This document shows, piece after piece, positions 52,304-64,000 of a DNA stretch of 64,000 bases. A model generated the notes under the pieces. That model was not told the origin of the DNA, did not search any database, and worked only from the letters and a program-made list of their open reading frames with translations. Position 1 is the first letter of the stretch. Each line of letters begins with the position of its first letter. Source of the DNA: Diadema setosum (taxonomy: Eukaryota > Echinodermata > Echinoidea > Diadematoida > Diadematidae); the NCBI RefSeq assembly GCF_964275005.1, contig NW_027307679.1:114247-178246 (forward strand), written 5' to 3'. The translations under genes and the position numbers were made by a program.

Positions 52304-53480
52304 ATATTCTCCTCTACCACATACACTTGTATATAATTTATGTTCTCCTCATCTGAACTCCACTTCTTTCAGTCTGACCAGTGCAACCTTTGCTGGTATG
52401 TACATTGGAAGGTAGGTCGATCTTGTTAGAAAACTGTATTATCAAATAACAACGCGATGGAAAGATTATTTTGAAACTAATTTTAAATTCATTTCCACGG
52501 TTACTAAAACATGCTTGTTCCATGCATACACAGACAATTTGTAAACTGCGTACGTGTACACGGACACCACAAATACGTATACATGCACACACGTAGGCCT
52601 ACATATCACACACACAAACACACACGTACACACACACATCAGGGAGGTGAGTCACCTCCCTGCTGCACATACGCACACCATACACACAAACGCACACATG
52701 TTTCTAAGTGCACTCGGTAGGACCAGTGAGGTGGGAAGAGAGGACCAAAAAACAAGAAAGAGAGGTCTGACGATACGCAACTCCATCGCCAGCTACGAGT
52801 ATATGAGACAAGTGGAAGTGCGTATACGAGTCGTCCCCGAGATAAGATGAGGTTGTCCCAATTTCATTGTGGGTGTTTGGTTCATATTATATTATGCTAT
52901 AGCTTATTCAATGATGCTTTTTAGAAAAGAGGTTAAATATCTTACAGCTAATTCGAAGTATTCAGTTTCGCTTATGAGTAAAAAAAAGTTCATAAGAAGA
53001 GTACTCGAATTAAACCTGCCCATAAAAAAAAGTACATTACTTGAACTTAAATTGTATGTTGAAAAGTCTACACGTGGATTTCACATGATGAAAATAAGTC
53101 ATTATCACAAATAGGGAATTTGATGATCCGGATCAAACTAAAGAAATCAATTCATATTATAAACCCAATATGAAGTTCATAATGCATGACTTTTCAGATG
53201 TAAAGAAATCTATGAATAACAAGTAATGGGGCTTATTTTCTTTTAGTCGACATGAAGTGTTTGGCAAAAGAGAAAAAATGAATATTCAAAACAACTATTG
53301 CTGTTCATGATGATGAAATCTAAGATGGAAAGTAAAAGTTACAGTCAATAATTGCTTGTACGCAATCTAAACGATGGGATGACCCCCTAAATTCTGACTT
53401 TTCGTTGTCCGTCATAGGGCACCACCTGATTTTTTTTTTTACAATTTAGTTAAAAATATATTGCACCTAAAATCTTGTTG
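52304..53480. other. intergenic, nothing recognised
   Basis: A CACA-rich patch (52,580-52,700). AT-rich otherwise. Confidence 0.3.
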
Positions 53481-53485
53481 CCATT

Positions 53486-53925
53486 TTTCGTCGAGCCCAC
53501 CGGAGGTGTGGGGAGACTAAGAAATCCCCTGCGGCGTCTGTCCGTCCGTCGTCCGTCGTCCGTCGTCCGTCTGTGACGCTACAAAAACTTGAATAACTCT
53601 TTACTGAGGACTTAAATTTCAATCAAACTTGGAGGGAAGAGTGGTTATACAAAGTTACACATTTTATCAAACATGAAAGTCATCTCAAGGTCAAAGTGCA
53701 CAGGCAGAGGTCAATGAACTTTTAGGGCCCAATGTTAAGTATTTTAAGGCGCGTTTCGATTATGGCTCATAAATTTTGATCCCTAAGTCCGTTTGGGACC
53801 AAACTTGGATTGTAAATGTCCCTTGGGGAGTTCAAGGTCACCACAAGGTCAAAGGTCATAGGCGGGTCAGTGAACTTCCGGAAGTTGATAAAACGATTCC
53901 CCTTACGGGAATGGCGAAACACAAT
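53486..53925. mobile_element. AGGTCA-bearing element relative
   Basis: Begins CACCGGAGGTGTGGGGAGAC, then CCGTCCGTCGTCCGT repeats and AAGGTCAAAGTG, AGAGGTCAATG, CAAGGTCAAAGGTCATAGG. Same construction as 41,931-43,047 (Cys-rich GGAGG start, CCGTCC block, AGGTCA patches), but the end sequences differ and borders are unclear. Confidence 0.45.
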
Positions 53926-54013
53926 TTGGCACTTGCCTTGTGCTAAAGTTGCATTTTACAAAATATTTTAAAAGCAAAAAAAAAAAAGGATCAACGTGAA
54001 CGAGGTCATTATA

Positions 54014-55982
54014 GGCTGCGTTTATCAACTTTCCCCAGTTTAAACGACTTTCGAAAGCCCTTTCGATAGCCCTTTCGATAGCCCTTTCCATAGCCCTTTC
54101 GAAAGCCCTTTCCATAGCCCTTTCGAAAGCCCTGTCCACTCCCTATACTGTTAATGTGCCACTTGTTTTCGTCGGCTGCGTTTATCAACTTTCGATAGCC
54201 CTTTCGATAGCCCTTTCCATAGCCCTTTCGAGAGCCCTTTCCAAAGCCCTGACTGCCTGTACTATTAATGTGCCGATTGTTCTCTAAGAAGGGACGGCGA
54301 AAAGCAATTACCATCATAAAGACATATCTTCCTTTGAGAGTGACGAGTCATGATACAATGGCACATGAATCAATTGTCTTCCTATCTGTGAGGCAGCTCC
54401 AGTTTAGCACATACTTCAAATATTTCTGAGTGGCGGCATGAGACATGGGATCAAAGGGAATGAGACTGTTGTTACTCTATTTTTCAAACCTTGTTGGTGA
54501 AAGAAACACCTCCTTGTTCCAAGCATATGCGTGCATTACACACAGCTGTATGTATACACCTGTGTACACGTACTCGTGTGCACTTTACATCGTGGCGCGC
54601 GTCTTTTCAGAAACTGGAAACGCATGGTTGCGTAACCGCAGTAGGGCAACCTAAAGGGCTTTCAAAACAGCTTTGCGTTTGGGTGCGTTTATCAACTCCT
54701 TTTCTCGGCAGAAACAGGTTATCCAAACAGCTTTCAAGGAATTTTTACGAGTTGATAAACGCAAAGCTGTTTTGATAGCCCTTTAGGAAAGCCTTTTACG
54801 AAAGTGTGCGTTTATCAACTCTCCTTTCTCGGCAGAAACATGTTATCCAAACAGCTTTCAAGGAATTTTCACGAGTTGATAAACGCAAAGCTGTTTTGAT
54901 AGCCCTTTAGGAAAGCCTTTTCGAAAGCCCGAAATTTGTGACGATCCAAACAGGTTTCCTAAACAGGTTATCAGAAACCTGTTTGTAAAAGCCTTTCGAA
55001 GTTGATAAACGCAAAGCTGTTTTGAAAGCCCTTTAGGTCGCCCTATACTGCGGTTGCGCAACCATGCGTTTCCAGTTTCTGAAAAGACGCGCGCCACGTA
55101 AAGTGCACACGAGTACGTGTACACAGGTGTATACATACAGCTGTGTGTAATGCACGCATATGCTTGGAACAAGGAGATGTTTCTCTCACCAACAAGGTTT
55201 GAGAAATAAAGTAACAACAGTCTCATTCCCTTTGATCCCATGTGTCATGCCGCTACTCAGAAATATTTGAAGTATGTGCTAAACTGGAGCTGCCTCACAG
55301 ATAGGAAGACAATTGATTCTTGTGGCATTGTATCATGACTCCTCATTCTCAAAGGAAGATATGTCTTTATGATGGTAATTGCTTTTCGCCGTCCCTTCTT
55401 AGAAAACAAGCGGCACATTAATAGTGCAGGCAGTCAGGGCTTTGGAAAGAGCTCTCGAAAGGGCTATGGAAAGGGCTATGGAAAGGGCTATCGAAAGTTG
55501 ATAAACGCAGCCGACGAAAACAAGCGGCATATTAATGGTACAGGGAGTGGACAGGGCTTTCGAAAGGGCTATGGAAAGGACTATCGAAAGGGCTATCGAA
55601 AGGGCTTTCGAAAGTCGTTTAAACTGGGGAAAGTTGATAAACGCAGCCATGCGTTTATCAACTTCGAAAGGCTTTTACAAACAGGTTTCTGATAACCTGT
55701 TTAGGAAACCTGTTTGGATCGTCACAAATTTCGGGCTTTCGAAAAGGCTTTCCTAAAGGGCTATCAAAACAGCTTTGCGTTTATCAACTCGTGAAAATTC
55801 CTTGAAAGCTGTTTGGATAACCTGTTTCTGCCGAGAAAGGTGAGTTGATAAACGCACCCTTTCGTAAAAGGCTTTCCTAAAGGGCTATCAAAACAGCTTT
55901 GCGTTTATCAACTCGTAAAAATTCCTTGAAAGCTGTTTGGATAACCTGTTTCTGCCGAGAAAAGGAGTTGATAAACGCAGCC
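54014..55982. mobile_element. 2-kb interlocked foldback element (A-B-A'-B')
   Basis: Ends GGCTGCGTTTATCAACT and its inverse. Segments: A 54,014-54,680; B 54,681-55,004; A' (inverse of A) 55,005-55,648; B' (inverse of B) 55,649-55,982. Arms of A match base for base over long runs (for example the ACACACAGCTGTATGTATAC region), so they are recent. A carries tandem GAAAGGGCTATC / CATAGCCCTTTC units. The end motif GCGTTTATCAACT recurs about ten times inside in both directions. No transposase. Confidence 0.9.
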
Positions 55983-57143
55983 CATGACGTGTGTGCAGTG
56001 ACATGCCTGAGCGGTCAGCTGTGGGCATCGGTGCATATGTGTTTATGCGTGTGTATAATGTACAGCAGTCAGTGGAGTTCCCGTCCTCTTTTAGTGTGTT
56101 TCATATATTTGTGCACATGCATTGTGTCTGGTAACTGTGGTTGTAAAGATTTTAAAGTTGTTACCAATCTCTGCAGGTTGTATCATGGACTAGACGTCTG
56201 ATGCACCATGGATGTAGTTTTGAAGTGTATTTTAGTCAAGAGGCTTCTTTTCTAATGTAATATGTGATACTATGTTCTTTCAGCTTTTAATGCAAAGTCC
56301 TCTTGCATTTCACCACTCATTTGATACAACAATGATATAGAACTTGTAAACGTACAATTTCCAGTTCAATTTAAATGATTTTTTTTTTTTAATAAAATCT
56401 TATTTTATTATCGATACACATTCGAAGACAACAAGCCTTACAATGAAGGGGTGAATGGGGATGGAGTCTGGATATTAATGAAAGGTTTTCAATTGGACAA
56501 AAGGCGGGACTAGTTTTAGAAAGGAGGTAGGATATTCATGTTGCTATACTTCATTGTAACTCCTTGGCATATTCTTGGACTTTTGACTCAGCAACAATTC
56601 GAAGTAGTGGTAGGACTGTTTGGGATTGACCAGGGAGGCGATTGGTTGATTCACCATCGTCGTGAATTATGGTTGGATTACACTTGTTTTTAGTTATGCA
56701 GGGTTGGATGTTGTCCGATGCAGTGACGGCACAATGGGGTCAATTTAACGTATACTATAGTAGTAGGCCTATATTCGAGGAATGATGGAGGTCGGTGACT
56801 CACTGCAAGTGGAGATAGAGTATTAGTAAAGGTCAGTGACTGGCCAGAGAAAAAAGAGACCGTTCTGGTCATCATAGTGGGATGGATATTATGAGGGGTT
56901 AGCAATGAAGATGAATATCATTACACAATAACAGAGCTCAGTGGTAGTATCATTCAGCTTTTGACAATGCACACATCATGGAACATTTGCCTGTTTTTGG
57001 CAGGGGTTTATGAATCTTTTGACTCTTCGGACTTAAGAAATTTAATTTGTCATACTTTGTCATACTTTTTCAAAAGAATGTTGGACAAAATTGTTGGTTG
57101 CTTTTGCTGGGCTAAGATTATACTGACTCGGTAGAAGGATATG

Positions 57144-57174
<31 letters not shown>

Positions 57175-57740
57175 CTTTGTCAAGCAATTTGGTATTGATC
57201 TCAACACATCGACACCAGTGTACGTCTTTCTCTGGTGAAAGGTAAAGGAATGCTTGGTGGCCATAGTGGTTGTTATCAGAAGTTTAGTCATGTTTGGAAA
57301 CTCGAAAGAGCAGAATAAAAAAGAGGAAATACGAAGAGAGTGAAGATATGAACCTTGAATTAACTGCTCACTGAAACTAAACGTTTTTAAAGTGAGAAAA
57401 TCTAAACGTCGCTAGGTTTATGCACTCGTATGTTACATACTCAAAACTAATTTTAAAAATGTGTTCTTGAATGTAACAATGTCAATGTGAAAGAAAAGGG
57501 AAACCGTAGGCCTAAATACATCAATGGCAGCCTTTTTTATGCCTCCACCCGAAGGGTACCGGAGCCATTATTTCTGTTTGCAATATCTATGTTCATATTT
57601 TTGGGATGACCACTACGTGTATGTCCAGTTAAGTTTCCCTTTCCCATTTGACTTTGAAGACCTTTGCACTGTTTTTCCTGTGCTTTGATGTTGAGATACA
57701 TGTATATATATATATATATACATTTTTTACACACATAAAA
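55983..57740. other. intergenic, homopolymers only
   Basis: A28 at 57,148-57,175 and a T11 run near 56,381. A fragment ATGCCTCCACCCGAAGGGTACC (57,539-57,560) recalls the end of the GCCTCCGCC element family. No gene. Confidence 0.3.
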
Positions 57741-58175
57741 AATCATGGGCGTATATACTCGAGCAGGATTAGAACCTACGACCTCTTGATCACCGGAAAG
57801 GCGTCACGATTTTATCATGGCTGCTACTAAAACACTGATTAATGCAGTGCTTATTTACGTCGATGTAGGGCAATTTGTCAATCAGTTGCAATGAAAACAT
57901 CTCGACGGAAGAATTTCATGAATTTGAATAATAAAGCAGAACCCGCTGCATGCTATAAGGATTAGAACGAACACTTGCTGTCGGGCGAAAGCTCGGTGGT
58001 CTAGTGGAGATGACACCTGTCCGGTGATCAGGAGGTCGTAGGTTCGAATTCTTCTCGAGTATGTACGTTCATGATTTTTTTTATCATGGCTACTACTAAA
58101 ATACAGATCAATTCAGTGCTTATTTAAGTCGATGTTGGGCAATTTGTCAATCAATTGCAAATGATAGGATGTTTT
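57741..58175. mobile_element. two tRNA-SINE-like pieces, heads in opposite orientation
   Basis: At 57,990-58,062 (plus): GCTCGGTGGTCTAGTGGAGA ... GATCAGGAGGTCGTAGGTTC GAATTC, a tRNA-like head with A-box-like and B-box-like parts. At about 57,750-57,795 the same head occurs on the minus strand (AGGATTAGAACCTACGACCT). Both are followed on the plus strand by the same body (ATCATGGCTRCTACTAAAA ... GGCAATTTGTCAATC), so the left copy has head and body in opposite orientation. Confidence 0.6.
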
Positions 58176-59457
58176 GCATAGACTAATTGAAATATGCTCA
58201 ATTAAGCACTGTAATCATAAAAACGTGCACATTTTTTATTAAATAATGTTCACATGTGGACTCAGCACACACAAATTATCCTGGTATGCAAATTTTAGTA
58301 ATCCGAATGCGGACCCACCAATAAAAACGAAAATGTCATATTTTACATAAATTAGTTCAATTTGTATATTTATAAGTACTGATATTATTGGAACGTAAAA
58401 GTTAACGACTTGGCAACATTCATATTTGGATTCAGCACAAAAAACTACTCTAGGACTCACATTTACAGTTGGGGCCTTAATGCGGACTACGAAACTCGAA
58501 AACTAGGCTGATTTTTCCATGTCATCTCATGGTCTATCTTGCTTATTGATAGATATACATATGTACTTGTAGTACGACGGTCGCTTGCTCAAAAGCGAAG
58601 TTAAAAGAACTTTTCAAATATTTATCGAGCCAATGGCACTGAAGTGAGGGGCTCCCTTTAACTTTATAACGTTTCCCCAATGATGCATTTTTGGGAAAAG
58701 TCACTAGCATGGCTCCATATAATTTTTTACACGGAAGAATAAGAAACATGATATGAAAAGTTTTGTGCATTTGTTTTACATTTTGAAGTGAATTTTTCAC
58801 CTAATTGATACTATTTTTAGTGTACTCTCAATAAAAATTGCGATAGCACCTGCTAATCTGCTTCAGAACAATGCATTTATACAAGCATAACCATAACAAA
58901 GGTTGTTTTAAGGAAATATTCAGTAATTGTAAACAAGTTGTAGCGCCTTCTTGATTTTGTCCTTTCTTGTCTGTGGTAAGCACTGTTTTCTTGTAAGCTT
59001 TGGACCTTTAAATGCACTAAATTTGTCAAAACTAGGCTTAAAATACTCGCTTGGATATGTTCCTTTGTCTTTGTAGATTTGAAAACACAACAAAGTTTGA
59101 TTCTTTTTTCTTCCACTTGTCCAAATTTAGAACAAATCAATTAAATATTGTAATTTTTTCTTTGTTTTGCAGCGTATTTTAAATGGGTACCACTCATCCG
59201 GCGTTTTTACGGAAATTTTGATGGTGTCCATTTGCAGAGCATTATATGACCTACTATACATAATGTGTTAGATTTTAGAGGGATTGGTTGAAAAATCTGG
59301 AAATTATCAAAGGGCAAACTATGTCTGTGTTTGGTTACGGAGCGTCAAAAAATATTTGGTTTTGTTCGGGTTAATGGCTGAAATCTATGACTAAGCTACT
59401 ATTCTGAAAATGCTATCATAGCAAAATAATAATAATAATGATAATAATAATAATAAC

Positions 59458-59493
<36 letters not shown>

Positions 59494-61409
59494 CCATAGA
59501 TATATGCAATTTTAAAATGCACAACTAGAACTTGCCACCTCAGGAGGTACCAATAACGCATTTTCGGGTCTTGGCCCATGGCTTAATTATGGACGGCTAT
59601 GCATCCCTCACCAATACATGTACCTCCAAACAAGATTAACTGTCATCATCTTTGAGACAATTTCATGGATCCCCAGCTGTTCACCATTTTGGTCACGTAC
59701 GAAGCATATTCAACTGCACATGCGCAAATTACTGATATTTTCACGTCGTATGCCAAAATATGCTCAATGTTGCTTAGAGTCCTCACAGACCCAAGGTTAG
59801 CTAGTGTTTACATAGCCCGACTAGACGCCGTGTCCCCGTTCGTTCGCACGGCGTCTCCGTGCGTGAGCACGGCAACAATTTTGTACAGCGACAGGGTTGT
59901 GTATAGTTAGTGTATGCATATAACATTGTATTATTGTCATCATCGAGGTAGAATATGCTCTGAGGGAGTTAGTGGAGGAGGCACTACTAAATCTTAAAGA
60001 GTGTAGCAAAAATGGCTGCTGAAAACTGCTTATCCAACAATGGCGAGCCAGTGGAGTAAAATGGTAAGAAGAGGCAAAATGAAAAATAGGCAGGGACAGC
60101 AATCACATATAAGGACTTCACACAACAAGCACAGTCAAGGACAGGCTGGGTACACAGAACAAAGAAAACGAAAGAAGAGGATGGGAGGTCATGGGCAAGG
60201 ATCCCAACAGGTATAGGGAGGGGGATAAAAGGAGGGTGGACAGACAAAAGGCAGAGGAGGGTCAATGATGATCCGAGGACCATGGGGGCAATCTTTGAAG
60301 GATGAGGATGAAAAGGGAGGCAACATCGAACAAGATGAGGAACAACAGAGGGATAGAGAAAGGAAAAGAGTGAAATAGAAACAGCATTGTGGGGGTGGGG
60401 CTGAGCAAGCAGCGAGCCCTAATAAGGTGTACCAAGAAGAGGCAACAAAAAGGAAGTAAGAGCCAACCAACAAATGCAAGTTATCAAATATATCAAAGTG
60501 TTATAAAATAATAATCACAATAAAGATACACAATTATATCGATAATAGTAACAGTTAAGATAACGATAATAATAATCATGAAGAACAATATTTTTTTTCT
60601 TGCCTATAGAATTTAGTATACGATATTTCCCATGTTACTTCACTAGCCATGTTTTGCCACTTTGTCACGACATATTGGATGAAATTGCTTGTGCTGAGTG
60701 TGTAAAAAATAGTATCCAGTCAACTCTGCCCATCAAATTCAAATCTTTTCGGACCGAAGAATAAGAAATTTTGGCTTTTGGGAATGAAAGACATAAGAAA
60801 AAGAATGGAAGATGTGGAATGGCATTTAACTGGGGATTATTCAACTTGTGTTACTTTGACATATTGTAGTCACATTTGACTAATTAGTAATGGACAAAGA
60901 TGGAAAAGCAAAGGTTTTCATTATAGAGATCTCATTATATGAGTTGGGGAACATTAATTTTATACACGCATGAAAAACCACACAAAATCATTACATTTAT
61001 ACGTAAGCTCAACCGAATAATTTCAAAAGACCACATGTGATATTGTGTTTTTTTAATGGTGTGTGTATGTGTGCGTGTTTGAAATTGTACACGTTTTTCT
61101 GTCTGTATGCCTTATTCCATTTGACAAGACAATCTATTCATATTTTGAGAAGTTGCCAACTTCATTATGGATAGTAATAATTGTCAAATTAACAAGTTTC
61201 TAGAAGTTCTGAGTAGGTAGTCTTATTCAAAAAATGACAAATTTTAACAAAAAATCAAATTAAAAAATGTGACAAGATTGTACTTTGTCAATTTGACAAT
61301 AAACTTGTGAGTGCCCTTCTGATGAGGAAAACTTGTCAAATTTGACAAGATCTATTCAAATTTGAAGAGGTTTTTTTTTTTTTCCAAGAGTGTGGAATTT
61401 GAAGGGACT
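58176..61409. other. intergenic, nothing recognised
   Basis: (AAT)n at 59,424-59,493. A purine-rich strand at 60,200-60,470. Frames up to about 98 codons show no domain. Confidence 0.35.
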
Positions 61410-62410
61410 TTATTTGATTGGATGCATGCATGGAAAATTTGATTTTTTTTTTAAAGTAAAAAGAACTCGTAGTCTGGCTTTGCGGACCCTTGGATAGAGT
61501 TTGAGCAGAAGAACTCCCTTGAACATTTGACGGATGAAAGGGTATACCTCACTTTTTCAGGTTGACCAAGATGAGACACCTCATTTATCCTAGCTATTTT
61601 ACATAATTTGTGGAATTTTGAATTTTAACACACGTCTCTATGGGGAAATATTTACCTGTGTGAGCCCTTAAAGGGGAAATCCTGCCCAAATATAAGTTAG
61701 TCTGATAAGAAAGAGTAAATATTACACAAGTTCAACGGTATGAATTTCATCGGATGGAAAGTAAGGAAGTTATGGCATTTTGAAGTTTTGCTATTTTGGG
61801 GGAAACAGTTCTTGAACAGTCGATATAAATATGCAAATGGCAAGGTGAGCATGTTATACCCTCACAACTTACCATATAGTTTGTACATAACATTTTGAAA
61901 TCCCCAGTTTTTCATTCAAACGCAATTGAGCCCCGATGCTCATATCCTGGAATATCTAATTGATCACTATTCCAAAGTTATTCAACCAGGAATAACATCA
62001 CGTTTGAGACTTCAATGACAAAATCATGGAATTTTCGTCCTTTTGTGTACAAGATCAATGGAAAATTGTGAGGGTATGACATGTTTAGCTCACTCATTTG
62101 CATATTCATATCCACTGTACAAGAACTATTTTGCATAAATTAGCAAATCTTCCAAACGTTATAACTTCCTTATTTTTCATCCGCTTTCAGGCAAAGATTT
62201 ACCGTTGAACTCGTAATTTTTTTTTTTTCATTTTTATCAGACTAACTTATACTTGGACTGGATTTCCCCTTTTTATGCATGTAATACAAACAAGTCAGTG
62301 GAAGGTGTCTTGCGCACAAAAGTTCTGCTGGTTAATGTTGGGTTTGTTTGTCTGTTTGTTCGTTTGTTTTTGCCAATATGCCCTCCCCCTTTCTCTCTCT
62401 CTCTCTCTCT

Positions 62411-62468
<58 letters not shown>

Positions 62469-63720
62469 GCTTAACTACAACTTTGTTTTCTTTTATGTTC
62501 TTATGGTACTCGATCTTAGTAGTTGGATTCATAAATAATAGAGTAGTCATTAACACACAAGTTTGAATGATTGTAGTATTTTGATGTATTTCTTTGTTTT
62601 GGCTACCACTGAAACATAGTGCAAAATAAAGTTAATCTTTTTTGATATATCAAAGTCTTTTACAGTAGTTTGTAGATAATAAGGTGATGATGATTTTCCC
62701 TTATGCAATAAGTATCGTCATCATATATAGAACTGCACGCTGCAAGATTGATTTTTGAAAAACCCCAATGTGCATGATTCCTAAAAGTGTCCCTTTAGCA
62801 GCTTTGAAACCCTTTAATGGGCAATTTCTCGTATAATTAGGTCGTTATATCATGAAAAAAACACATTTATGATTTCAACAAATTATTCAAGAAATGCAGC
62901 CTTCACAGCAGAGTATGCATGTAATACACACAAGTCAATGAAAAGTGCCTTGCACACAAAAGTCCTGCTGTTTTATGATGATCTATTCTGCCAACTGCCC
63001 CCCCCCCCCTCTCTCTCTCTCTCTATTCAACTCTGCTTCACTAAACTTTGTTTTCTTTTGTGTGTTTGTGGTACTAGATCTTAGTGGTTGAATTCATAAA
63101 TAATAGTGTAGTCATTATCACCCGAGTTTGAATGGTTGCGGTATTTTGATGTATTTCGTTGTTTTGGGTACCATCACAAAAATACCAAAACAAATTTATG
63201 ATTAAAAAAATGATTTAAGAAATGCAACCTTCACTATAGGGCTAGGACACCTGTGAATATAATGGAATATCTCTGACTACATCACAAAATTGGACTAAAA
63301 CCGCCGAATACCAAAATGAATGAAGAAAAAAAAATAAATTAAAAATCAGAAAAGCCAGTATGGCAAAAACAAACAAACAAACCTGAAAGCTGCAGATATT
63401 GACTATGAATTCCTCTACAAACTGCATTTTGGTTGGAAGATGAAAGCTTTTCTCTTGGAATTCTAAGGGACTATATTTGATTGGGTGAATGTACAGAAAA
63501 TATGTGATTTTTTGAGTCTGTCTTTGTCAACCCTGAAGAACCACCCTTGAAAATTTGATGAATGAAGGGATATATCTCGCTTTTTCAGGCTGACAAAGAT
63601 GAAATACCTCATTGATCCCAGCTATGATTTTACATGTTTTTTTTTTATTTTTAATTTTGAATCTTAACACGTCTCTATGTGGGAATATTTCCTAGTACCC
63701 GTCTGAGCCCTATATAATTA
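61410..63720. repeat. duplicated block (X, Y, Z segments)
   Basis: X at 61,480-61,668 recurs at 63,535-63,712 (TTTTTCAGGTTGACCAAGAT, ACACGTCTCTATG). Y at 62,275-62,600 recurs at 62,918-63,170 (ATGCATGTAATACA, AACTTTGTTTTCTTTTRTGT, TTCATAAATAATAG). A short Z (GAAATGCARCCTTCAC) occurs at 62,893 and 63,219. The order X-Y-Z-Y-Z-X implies more than one event. Y in its first copy holds (CT)n(TA)n at 62,393-62,466. Confidence 0.7.
61669..62274. mobile_element. MITE, AAAGGGGAAATCC family
   Basis: Left AAAGGGGAAATCCTGCCCAA ATATAAGTTAGTCTGATAA; right (reverse complement) AAAGGGGAAATCCAGTCCAA GTATAAGTTAGTCTGATAA. The inverted match continues to ACGRGTTCAACGGTA. About 606 bp, no ORF. It sits exactly between duplicated segments X and Y. 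Confidence 0.85.
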
Positions 63721-63741
63721 TATAGTTATATTTTCTACTAC

Positions 63742-63844
63742 CTTCTGTAGCTGGATTTCATGAGGTACTCCTCAACCCTCTCTGGCTGGTTCGTTTCAAC
63801 AAAGTTAACTGTGACTTCCGACACATCACCAAGATCACCATTCA
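63742..63844 (-). CDS. orphan coding exon of an unrecognised gene
   Basis: Minus strand: pyrimidine-rich tract and acceptor ATATAG, then an open exon NGDLGDVSEVTVNFVETNQP, ERVEEYLMKSSY, RR and donor AG|GTAGTA. 103 bp, phases 2 and 2. Composition and clean borders look like a real host exon, in contrast to the surrounding repeat DNA. I do not recognise the protein. Upstream exons should lie right of the window; no downstream exon was found to the left. Confidence 0.45.
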
Positions 63845-64000
63845 CTATATGCCAGTATAAAAAAAGGCAAGCACGGTACGTCACCATGGTAGATCTACAT
63901 AAACCATCATCAACTATCTCCTTATTAGAGATATCGCATCACTCATTCTTAGTCAATCAAGGTAGAGTGGTATTACAGAATAAGTCGGGGTCACATATTT
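63845..64000. other. window edge, nothing recognised
   Basis: Presumed intron of the gene carrying the orphan exon. Confidence 0.3.

Noticed and set aside
57990-58062. tRNA gene candidate
   Set aside because: tRNA-like, but the B box deviates (GGTTCGAATTC), no closing acceptor stem, and a repeated body follows; read as a SINE.
59987-60479. Long minus frames near 60 kb
   Set aside because: They arise from a purine-rich plus strand; Ser/Pro/Phe-rich with no domain.

Overview
This is eukaryotic, AT-leaning, repeat-dense DNA from an animal, most likely a marine invertebrate. The repeat style (TIR elements carrying AGGTCA runs, tRNA-derived SINEs, CR1/Jockey-like LINEs, array-terminated inverted-repeat elements) made me think of an echinoderm such as a sea urchin, but that is an impression. 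I cannot name a species from the sequence alone.

The one clear host gene is SMC6, the kleisin-binding ATPase of the SMC5/6 DNA repair complex, on the minus strand. Its start codon is at 37,104. Eight coding exons (37,104-36,958; 35,191-35,077; 34,480-34,375; 32,671-32,473; 31,828-31,748; 13,266-13,165; 9,779-9,642; 3,102-2,956) join in phase to give residues 1-345. They cover the N-terminal tail, the Walker A loop GRNGSGKS, the Q-loop region and the start of the first coiled coil. The rest of the gene lies left of base 1. Introns 5 (18.5 kb), 7 (6.5 kb) and 6 (3.4 kb) are swollen by transposable elements. The only other candidate host coding pieces are an orphan minus-strand exon at 63,844-63,742, which probably belongs to a gene entering from the right, and a partial THAP-domain exon near 44.4 kb.

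Layout. 1-2.96 kb: downstream intron of SMC6, with a palindrome cluster and a LINE tail. 3.1-9.6 kb (intron 7): a decayed PIF/Harbinger transposon inside another repeat, a 13-bp minisatellite and a tRNA-derived SINE. 9.8-13.2 kb (intron 6): a TIR element split by a LINE. 13.3-31.7 kb (intron 5): a small telomere-repeat-bearing TIR element, an LTR-retroelement fossil split by a LINE with a recognisable endonuclease, reverse transcriptase and zinc finger, a LINE ORF1 fragment with an SGNH esterase domain, and two abutting copies of a TIR family whose ends are tandem arrays. The second copy contains another inverted-repeat transposon (26,048-28,508). Its 6-bp target duplication is confirmed by the empty site in the first copy, and it carries a spliced-looking RING-finger exon. 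31.8-37.1 kb: small introns with MITEs. 37.1-63.7 kb (intergenic): a LINE, tandem repeats, several MITEs, an AGGTCA-rich element, inverted minisatellite arrays enclosing nested elements, a 2-kb A-B-A'-B' foldback at 54-56 kb, SINE pieces, and a duplicated block next to the orphan exon.

Apart from SMC6 the genes do not work together. The window is a record of layered transposon insertions around and inside one housekeeping gene. The most novel item is the nested inverted-repeat element with the RING exon at 26-28.5 kb, followed by the interlocked foldback at 54-56 kb.
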